From positions 61,943,812 through 62,007,811 of the forward strand of contig CM035807.1 in assembly GCA_020466095.1 (NCBI GenBank): a DNA stretch of 64,000 nt, read 5' to 3'. The notes beneath the pieces are model-generated. The model saw nothing but the letters and a program-made list of their open reading frames with translations, did not search any database and was not told where the DNA came from. Position 1 is the stretch's first letter, and each line of letters starts with the position of its first letter. Made by a program: the position numbers and the translations under genes. Source of the stretch: Chlorops oryzae (lineage: Eukaryota; Arthropoda; Insecta; Diptera; Chloropidae). Shown piece after piece: positions 56,808-64,000 of this stretch.

Positions 56808-57489
56808 TTGAATTTCCGGGAAATCCGTTATTCGTGGAAGAAAAGCTTCGCAATGAGCTCGCTTTTGAATATTTTTACCCTGTTCGAAGGCAGTTTGATG
56901 GGTCTAGTTCCATTTAAAGCTATTTTAATGCTCCAAGAGCAATGCACAGAGAAAAGATCGATTCGTCGGAAAACATTTTTCGATGGCTTGCATCTTTTTT
57001 TTGGCCAGATAGTAGGTTGTTCTTACCTCTGGGTGAAGAACCTTCCACTGGAGCATATTATAAAAACCCTTGACATTGCTCTAGGAACAGCGGTTAATTG
57101 GACTAACTTCCATCGTGAGGTTGTTATACATGCAATGTATGACAACCACGGTATGATTGGTGTCCAAATTTGGCCGTCGGAAATACCACAAAGCCCACCG
57201 TGTCGAAGCCAATGGGTCTTTGGAGGAATTCAGAGTGAAAGTGGCGCTTGCTTCTTCATACCTAAGGAGAAGCGAGATATCAACACGCTCATCCCGATCA
57301 TAAAGCAGTGGATATCCCCGAGAACAACTATTATATTCGACTGTTGGAAAGTATATGATTGCTTGAAAGCGGAAATATATATATTCACTAAACAGTGAAC
57401 CACAGCGAAACCTTCGAAGATCCGGAGACTGGAGCGCATACTAACACGGTGGATTACATGTGGCTACACGCGAAAGTTTTTCTGCCTTA
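56808..57489 (+). pseudogene. Merlin (IS1016/ISXO2-like) transposase relic
   Basis: Reads LYWVK-like VGCSYLWVKNLPLEHIIKTL and then VNWTNFHREV (helix-turn-helix part). The DDE core follows: QSQWVFGGIQ-type SQWVFGGIQSESGACFFIP, IPIIKQWISPRTTIIFDCWK and, after a frameshift near 57392, DPETGAHTNTVDYMW. This is the ISXO2-like order used by eukaryotic Merlin elements. The first catalytic block is lost (WPSEIPQS instead of a D-E-S motif) and the last Glu is Asp. Nuclear transposase in life; dead here. The terminal repeats were not found. Confidence 0.85.
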
Positions 57490-57737
57490 AAATATCTCAG
57501 AACGAAGAATTTCTTTTGCGGATATTTGGCAAAATAATTGTTTTTGCGGAAGTGTAAGCTAATGAGAGCAATTCGTCGCTTTCAATTTCCAATTTTGCAA
57601 TTTTTCAAGCTAGCATCAGACCTTTACCAACCGGTTAGGGAAGTGATGCATCATGACGGCGAAGAGCTCGACTTTTTTGATGCTGGCAAGACCAGTGGCG
57701 AGGATGACGACGGCAGCACTGGAGGAGAAGCATAAAA

Positions 57738-57776
57738 GGTCCTTTTCAGGACCACCAATCGGTTCTTTCGAGAGCC
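57738..57776 (+). terminator. tandem histone-type 3' stem-loops
   Basis: GGTCCT-TTTC-AGGACC (57738-57753) flanked by AAAA and ACCACCA is an exact metazoan histone mRNA 3' stem-loop: 6-bp stem, 4-base loop, ACCA tail. A second, GGTTCT-TTCG-AGAGCC then ACCA (57761-57776, one G-U pair), follows. A purine-rich GAAAAAGAGAG about 10 bases downstream resembles the histone downstream element bound by U7 snRNA. No histone coding sequence lies upstream. Confidence 0.6.
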
Positions 57777-58280
57777 ACCAAACGTTGAAAAAGAGAGTTT
57801 CGAGAAATAGTGATTTTTGTTGCGTTCTGGTGAAAATAGCGCCGTAGGCAAAACGTTTTTCTCAAAAATCGCGCGCGCAAATTTTTCATTTCTTCTCAAC
57901 AATTCAAACAAAGTGTGGCGTTAAGAGATATTTTCATATTTTCGCACTTTTTATTATCCACCTATTAAATCTACCAATTGGTAGATTTTTTCAAAATAAA
58001 ACGTCTTGCAACACCACAACCAGCTCTCAGTCTGTTCTCACAATGTTAACATTGCATTTCCATACAAACTTTAAAAGGTCGATATCTCCTAAGCTAGTGG
58101 CGAACACCGAAAACGGATTGCAGATTTGGAATCAGGAGGCCAATCTTCATATACATGCCAAGTTTCAACAAAATTCCAGAACCGGCCAGCAACTAGAATT
58201 ATGCCACTATCTGATTAAACCACTCTAATGGATTAAACATTGATCAATTGAAAACACCAAAAATATATTCTGAAAACATT
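57777..58280. other. no gene identified
   Basis: Downstream of the histone-type hairpins. The ORFs on both strands overlap and lack domains. Confidence 0.4.
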
Positions 58281-58288
58281 TCGCCACT

Positions 58289-59129
58289 GTTGTGAGTCGT
58301 ACTAAACATAACTAAGGTCACGTCACACTTCAACGTCACGCTATCAGCTCTATGCGTTAAAAGTGACAAAACATATAAGAACAATCAAAACACAGCAAAG
58401 GAGTTCGACCACACATCACTCGAAATCCGACACCCTTCAGCAAGAACAACAACAACATTAGAACTCAACTACTGACAAAAATTACGTAAACAAGAATACC
58501 GATCGCCGGTACCTTAACTTGGCACAACGCCCACCGGAGGAAAGCGCAAGGTGGGGAAAAGACGAAAGACCACTAGCATGCAAGTCAGCAATAAGCAACG
58601 GCATTAGCGGTTCAACGTCTTCAAAGGCGGACTTACGTCAACAATAAAAACACAGCAATAAAACTATTGGCAACAACAACAACAGGCGATCGAGAAGGGC
58701 AATCAACGCAACGTACGCAAGAAGTTACAAGCCGGTCAGCAGCACAACAAGAGCCAGGTGCAACAACAATAAGTGCAACGTATGCACACCAGCAGGGGAA
58801 GTTCGAAGCCATACTTATGAAAATAATCAATATCCAATATTGCTAGATCGGCAATAATGATTTATTTAAGCGGAGCTTCGATCTACGGAAGAGGACTTGC
58901 AGTTTGGAATCTAAAGTCTAATCAGATCTCAACTTTGGCGCACCAACTTACGAGCCAGGACGACAAAGTGTGGATCTCAGTGTAGCTAGGGATTAGGGCA
59001 GTTAAGTAAGCCAGAATAGGATTGTCATATATAAGAAGAACTTCAATAAACAATAATTGTAACTGAATTCAATGGCGTTCTTATTTGTGTTATTCGCTAA
59101 GACGTCCATCCCCAGCACGCAACATTTTA
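58289..59129 (+). repeat. LTR of gypsy-group element (limits approximate)
   Basis: Contains TATATAA at 59028-59034 and AATAAA at 59045-59050. It ends just before a TGGCGCA primer-like site at 59130. The start is unclear: TGTTGTGAGTCG at 58289 or AGTGACA at 58367. CAA-rich tracts (58440-58800) give low-complexity readings. The orientation agrees with the gag at 62.5-64 kb. Confidence 0.5.
59028..59050 (+). promoter_or_regulatory. LTR TATA box and poly(A) signal
   Basis: TATATAA (59028-59034) followed 10 bases later by AATAAA (59045-59050). Confidence 0.55.
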
Positions 59130-59290
59130 TGGCGCACCCGGTAGGATAACACAACATTTTATGGCGCAGCCGTTTTTCGACTAAGGATAGTCGGGTACGA
59201 ATCACGATCCTTTTACAACAGTTCAGCGTTGAAATAAACACATGACAAGAAATAAAAAATAAAAAAATTGTTTTGGCGACAGTGGAGTAA
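59130..59290 (+). other. primer-binding-site candidates
   Basis: TGGCGCACCCGGTAGGAT (59130-59147) resembles the tRNA-Ser type site of 17.6/297-like elements. CAACATTTTATGGCGCA is duplicated 32 bases on (59162). TGGCGACAGTGGAG at 59274 resembles a 412/mdg1-type site. I cannot say which was used; two LTR ends may be nested. Confidence 0.45.
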
Positions 59291-59329
59291 GATTGATATA
59301 AATTGAGTATATTTGAGTTACTTATTGGA

Positions 59330-59560
59330 ACCTACTGAACAGTAGTGAAACCTTATTGAGTGGGGCCTGGGCGTGAGTGAAACTTTCGAAAGGCACTTTA
59401 ATGAGAAACGATATAAGTATACCGAATTGTATCAATTATTTTGTTTGAACCCTTTTTGTACTGCACTGCTATAACCTGTCGAACAGTGGTGAAACCTAAT
59501 TTGTCAGGGTCCGGGTGTGAGTGAAACTTCCGCAGGACACTTTAGCAGCACAAACGCAAT
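59330..59560 (+). repeat. 143-bp direct repeat in retroelement leader
   Basis: GAACAGTRGTGAAACCT and GTGAGTGAAACTT blocks occur at about 59336-59410 and again at 59479-59550. Two diverged copies, in the untranslated leader between primer sites and gag. Confidence 0.75.
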
Positions 59561-60023
59561 AAGGGCATAGCAGAGAATGTTACCTTAAATAAAAAATTTT
59601 TCATAAAAAAAAAAATTATAAAATATATATATATATTAGGGCGGGCCAAATTTTTTGTCGATTAGACCTCCCCCTAGCGGTGTTCTGGGGGTAATTTTAA
59701 GCAACTTTGCCGAAGGAACCATAGGTCTATCTCGATTTTCGAGTCTCCCACTTTTCAAAAAAAGATTTTTTCCCCCTAACATCATTTTGATTCAAAATTC
59801 GATTTTTTATTCATCGTTGTATTATCTTTTTTATGTGGGTATGGGGGGTTTTTGGGGTCGACAAATTCATTTCTGATCTTTAATTTTACCTATGACTACC
59901 GCCAGAGGGCGTTTCATGCATATTTAAACCATTTTTCGTCTATTTTCCGAAGAAAATTGCAAGTTTTTCGCTAAAATTGGTCTTTATTTTATTTTTTTCT
60001 AGTGAGAAAAAAAGCGAATTAAT

Positions 60024-61761
60024 TTATTTTTGAAAGTCTTTTTTGCTTTCAAGTCTGGGGTTTTTTGCACGGCTTTCTGATGTAACTGCCATAACACTGA
60101 GTCGACTTTCTTCTAAAACACGTTTAGAAACGCTAGCCAGCAATTGAACATATCTTTCCGTTGCTTGTATGTGCACCGGAATTCTTGGATCAGGCAATGG
60201 TGGATCATCGTATCCTAAATATTGTTCCAAATGATCATACGGAATGCTATGCGTAAACGGTGGTTCGAATACGACACCATCTTTATTTAAATCAATCATA
60301 TTCGTATAATCTGTACAATTGAAGTTTATTAAAGGTTTTTGATAAACTCTAAGATCGGCCGGGTCATACAGATTTCTTCGGTAGTGTAAAATTTTCTTGA
60401 TTGCGATGTTTCGTGTCTCTTTTTTATCATCAAATAACATCGCTAACAAAATATTTTCGGAATGTGCGTAATATTGTCTTGAATGACATTATTTACAACT
60501 CCGCGTAGATTTGTATCCAAATATTGTGTCCAACGAATGAATTTGTAAAATAATACACTACCGAAGACAACCGAATTATAGTACTTGATGTTGAAGTACA
60601 TCGGCACATACACTTTCATTATGTATATTGCCAGAATTTTCAAATTCCTTGATGGATTTTCAGTTGACACATACAACCGCAACAATCTATTCGCCTTGGT
60701 GAGCCAACCTGAATGTGCTATTGGTCCTGGTTTAATGTGAGACAAATCCGCAGGAACAACACTATTCGAAATTGCATTAGCCATTTTGTATAAGTACTTT
60801 GAATCGGTGGATAATTCAGATGGATCTAAATCAGGCGGCATGTTCTCTAGCACGATTATCTCGAAATCGTCTACAAGCTGAAAAAAAGAAATTAGATCAA
60901 TTAAATGCAATTTTACCATTTAATAATGTAAAAAATCAATGAGAAAAATGACAAATGATACATACCGAAAGATTTTCACACTTTTCAATTTGTTTGCCCA
61001 ACGTTCCGGTTGTTGTTCGTGGTCCAGTGGTCGATGATCTGTCCAAAGTGTCAAACAAATGACGAAATGGCAGCTCGTTGAAGTGCAGAAGGCACACAAA
61101 CCAATGCAGCGGTCTTTTCAAATGCAATTCACAACGCAAAATGCCATTTCTAACGCCAGTATTTGTTGGCTCACCATCACAGCATATGCCGATTTATGCA
61201 TCGAGAGCAATTTCTTTTTCGGCGAAAAATGCATTCAATGTTATCAACTTGTGTTCAGCATCTTCATTTTCGACTTTTCTGTAGCCTATCAATTGAGAAT
61301 TTGGTTCCTTCAAAACAACTAGATGTGGTTCTTTCACCATCCTTGAATGGAACTTCTCACCGATTTTTTCCATTGTTAAAGCATCATTTTTTCGGCCGTC
61401 GAATGAAAATGCTATCAAATTGGATGCATCATACTGTTTACGAAGCAATTCTTTTCTGCATTTGGCTTTCTCTCGACGCACTTTATTTTTATCCATTGCC
61501 ATGTGCATCTTTTACGTCAATGTCTTGCATAAGAGATGTTGCGAGTGCTGCTGCTATTCTATCAGACACACCAAATCGATCACACATCGCAGCGAAGTTC
61601 AAAATATCGTATAGAATATACAAAATAAAGCGATTGAAATAAAGAATTAAAAATAACAGAAATGAGTATATTTTAAAACATTTGGTTCGAATATATTTTT
61701 TCCACCTACAAATTGGTAAAAACACAGTGGTAAAGATGGTGAGAATTTTCTTTATATTCAA
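60024..61761 (-). pseudogene. transposase of unassigned DDE-like family
   Basis: Order on minus: FAAMCDRFGVSDRIAAALAT (61600s), frameshift near 61500, KNKVRREKAKCRKELL, FSFDGRKN, an in-frame TAA at 61194-61196, then CCDGEPTNTGVRNG, RPLHWFVCLLHFNELPFRHL and TTGTLGKQIEKCENLS. A probable 88-nt intron (GTATGT 60965 to TTTTTTTCAG 60878, phase 0) follows, then LVDDFEIIVLENMPP and PGPIAHSGWLTKANRLLRLY. A frameshift near 60465 and LFDDKKETRNIAIKKIL lead to the stop at 60024. Similar proteins recur as uncharacterised arthropod proteins. The catalytic role is inferred from the inverted-repeat context and the conserved D-rich motifs. About 530 codons when whole; broken here. Confidence 0.75.
60878..60965 (-). 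other. predicted intron in transposase
   Basis: Donor GGTATGT after codon TCG, acceptor TTTTTTTCAG before CTTGTAGAC. 88 nt, phase 0. It joins two reading frames that otherwise do not connect. Confidence 0.7.
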
Positions 61762-62479
61762 ATATAAAATTTTGATTTGAAACGAAAAATGAACTTAAGT
61801 AATGAAACGGTTCGGAATTTTCACTTTTATTTCGTATTTTTTAAGTTGAATTTTTGTAGAAAAAAATAAAATAAAGATCAATTTTAGCAAAAAACTTGCA
61901 ATTTTCCTCGGAAAATAGACGAAAAATGGTTAAAATATGCATGAAACGCCCTCTGGCGGTAGTCATAGGTAAAATTAAAGATCAGAAATGAATTTGTCGA
62001 CCCCAAAAACCCCCCATATACACATAAAAAAGATAATATAACGATGAATAAAAAATCGAATTTTGAATAAAAATGATGTTAGGGGGAAAAAATTTTTTTT
62101 GAAAAGTGGGAGACTCGAAAATCGAGATAGACCTATGGTTCCTTCGGCAAAGTTGCTTCAAATTACCCCCAGAACACCGCTAGGGGGTAGGTCTAATCGA
62201 ATTTTTCGGCTCCATACAAATTGGCCCACCCTAATCTATATATATATACAATAAAAATTAAACAAGCGACGCAATTAAAAGCCGGCAGTATCAAAGGACA
62301 AGAAATAAAAATCAGTTCAAAATACGCATATAGTATGGTGAGTACACAAATATGTTTATTACTATTTTATAAAATTGTGCCCCTTGCAACGGTAAATACA
62401 CGACGCCACTGCACATTTTCATTTCTGACTTTGTTTTAAACGGAAATTTTTTTTTTTTTTTTTAAACGGAGTCATCCGT

Positions 62480-63184
62480 CAAATAAAGTAATTTATGGAA
62501 AAAGAGTGCTAAGCTTTGCGACAACAACTAAAAGAATCTGAAGAACACGCTAGCATCCTTCAAGCAGAAGCGTGGGAATTGATAAGAGAAGTCAACCCAA
62601 CCAAAGAATTTTTATTATAAATTTCAAATTAAGTTGCACTAGCTCGGTTAAATCAATTGGAAGAAGCAGTTTTTCTGATAGAAAAAGCGAAAAATTCGGT
62701 AACCGTATCAAACGAAGTCGCCAAGGAGAAAATACAACAATTGGAAGAGGCAGTTGGCCATTTAAAAAGGAACTGCGAAGATTTAAGGGATCGAATCGAT
62801 AAAGAGACCTTGCTGATAAGAATCAGAAAAGCAAAACGAATCTCTAAGGTAAGCTCTGCAGACAGCAGTAGGAAAGGACATATCGGAGTCCATAGAAAAG
62901 GACAAAGCTACTCTCAAAAAGGAGAAAGAAATTCAATTTCTCAAAGTAAAAATTGGAAACCTGAAGAGAGAATTAAGAATAGTTTGCAGTACATCGCCGC
63001 TTCCCGCAAGACGTACATCAGAAAATTCCACGACAACGCCAATCAACGAATCAACTTTAAAAACACCAACACAAGTACAAATACCCAAAATTTAAGTCAC
63101 AATGGCAAACTCACGGAATGTTGCAGAAATTGTCAAAAATTAACAACGTTTTGTACCATGTTTTTCCAGAGCAAGAGGCCCTGA
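62480..63184 (+). pseudogene. gypsy-group gag, N-terminal coiled-coil part
   Basis: Heavily charged heptad-like readings (EKIQQLEEAVGHLKRNCEDL; KDKATLKKEKEIQFLKVKIG in the next frame) show a coiled coil across one or two frameshifts. A Ser/Thr-rich stretch with SSTSP-type motifs follows. It precedes the capsid part at 63237 and belongs to the same decayed gag. Structural particle protein of an LTR retrotransposon. Confidence 0.6.
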
Positions 63185-63236
63185 ATTTAGGGCGGACGTA
63201 ATAAAATTTGTCGAGGTCATAGAATTGCTCAATTAA

Positions 63237-63971
63237 ATGATTGCCCCGGAGGACATGCAGAAAGCCATTACATGTATAAGGCAGCGACTGTCGGGGGCTG
63301 CGTTCAACACAATTGGCACCAGAAAATTCGAAACTCTAAACGAACTGCGCGACTTTGTGCAACGAACATACGCAACAGTAAGAACGTTGGAAGATTTTAG
63401 AGCGGATATTATAAACGGACATCAACAAACAGATGAGTCCGCGTCGCTGTTCGGAGGTCGAATGGAAACCAACCTAAAAGAGGCTGAAGAAATGATCACA
63501 AAAAAATGGACTACGGAAGAATCAAGAGCGGCAGTATGGGAATACCAAGATCTGGCAAAAAGGCATTTCATTACGGGATTAAACGATCATTCCCTAAAAC
63601 AATCACTGATAAACATGACAGACCCCAGTTTGCGGGATCTCATAAATGCGGCAGAAAATTCCGAAAACATTTTGAAATCTGACAAATTAAACATAAATAC
63701 TATTAATTCGGCACTTCCAACAGAACTGATATGCTCATTCTGTCAACAGCAAGGACACACAAGCGATGTATGTGTAAAGAGAAGGAATACACCCTTTTGC
63801 AATCTGTATGGAACGTATGGACACGAAAAAAGTCTTAGCCGCATGAAAAACAAACAGCCAATAATAAAGGCCAGTAAGGCATCTAGGCCAACTTGCACAC
63901 ACTCCGGGAAAATAGGACATATAGCTGATGATTGTTGGAGCAAGTTAAGCAGCCTATTCTGCGACAAATAA
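63237..63971 (+). pseudogene. gypsy-group gag, capsid and zinc knuckles
   Basis: 244 codons. Capsid-like helices (KAITCIRQRLSGAAFNTIGT, TYATVRTLEDFRADIING) are followed by KRHFITGLNDHSLKQSL. The first CCHC knuckle is intact (CSFCQQQGHTSDVC). The second has lost two Cys (CNLYGTYGHEKSLS) and the third has one Cys replaced by Ser (CTHSGKIGHIADDC). RNA packaging would be compromised. Stop at 63969-63971; protease and pol would lie beyond the right edge. Likely 412/mdg1 or related gypsy group; orientation and position fit the LTR at 58.3-59.1 kb. Confidence 0.75.
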
Positions 63972-64000
63972 CACATTAAAGGCCATCACACCAATAAATT

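Larger units (their letters stand above)
59639..62231 (-). mobile_element. 2.6-kb DNA transposon with about 365-bp inverted repeats
   Basis: The left arm (about 59639-60000) and the right arm (61858-62231) are inverted copies sharing GGGCCAA ends, CTAGCGGTGTTCTGGGGGTA, CTATGACTACCGCCAGAGGG and AAATTGCAAG blocks. The element sits in an (AT)n tract, with TA next to both ends. A single spliced transposase-like gene fills the interior on minus. It interrupts the leader of the surrounding LTR element. The left boundary is certain only to one or two bases. Confidence 0.9.

Noticed and set aside
57651..57911. Histone gene fragment beside the histone-type hairpins
   Set aside because: Neither strand encodes any histone C-terminus; only the 3' signal is present.

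Overview
The window is eukaryotic, AT-rich and almost entirely transposable-element (TE) sequence. The element families suggest a higher fly (Diptera, Drosophila-like or related): Osvaldo/Ulysses-type Ty3/gypsy, BEL/Pao, jockey, mariner, P, Helitron and Merlin. This is supported by the only host coding sequence I can defend, one exon of a Dpr-family neuronal immunoglobulin protein at 41810-42020 with a clean acceptor and donor. The window therefore looks like a large TE-packed intron or intergenic region around a dpr-like gene. No prokaryotic-style operons, CRISPR arrays or rRNA genes are present.

Layout. 0-3 kb: 3' half of an Osvaldo-type element (integrase, charged third ORF, polypurine tract, LTR promoter). 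3.5-7 kb: a 95-bp tandem repeat, a TTA-flanked MITE and a dead Himar1-like mariner. 7.2-14 kb: a BEL/Pao element on the minus strand, split inside gag by an Osvaldo-type element (10082-13359) that carries 4-bp target duplications and very large LTRs. 14-16.6 kb: a gypsy-group gag/protease remnant. 16.7-20.4 kb: a P-element-like transposase pseudogene with THAP, coiled-coil, RNase H-like and C-terminal parts, split by a full-length mariner with an intact transposase (18761-20044). 21-26.2 kb: a broken jockey-like LINE. 26.2-26.7 kb: a BEL-like LTR. 27.4-34.1 kb: the most complete Osvaldo-type provirus (LTR, tRNA-Lys primer site, gag, protease, RT, RNase H, integrase, start of ORF3), minus strand, 3' end missing. 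34-39.5 kb: no recognisable gene. 39.5-41.2 kb: Helitron helicase remnant with its 3' terminus, then a microsatellite. 41.8 kb: the dpr exon. 42.3-45 kb: foldback and MITE-type elements. 46-53.3 kb: two inverted copies of one dispersed repeat around a BEL/Pao gag and a minus-strand jockey element, the latter invaded by a terminal-inverted-repeat element with a tRNA-like core. 54-55 kb: gag-like remnant. 56.8-57.8 kb: Merlin transposase relic followed by two histone-type 3' stem-loops. 58-64 kb: an LTR retrotransposon (LTR promoter, primer sites, gag to the right edge) whose leader is invaded by a 2.6-kb DNA transposon with about 365-bp inverted repeats and a transposase family I cannot name.

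The most interesting observation is in the Osvaldo-type elements. Their LTRs are unusually long, and the stretch between the TATA box and the primer-binding site consists of tandem arrays of short hairpins. Array sequences differ from element to element, but the architecture recurs. In two arrays, and in the hairpin that ends U5, stem bases change in a paired (compensatory) way while loops stay conserved, which suggests a selected RNA structure in the 5' leader of these tRNA-Lys-primed retroelements.
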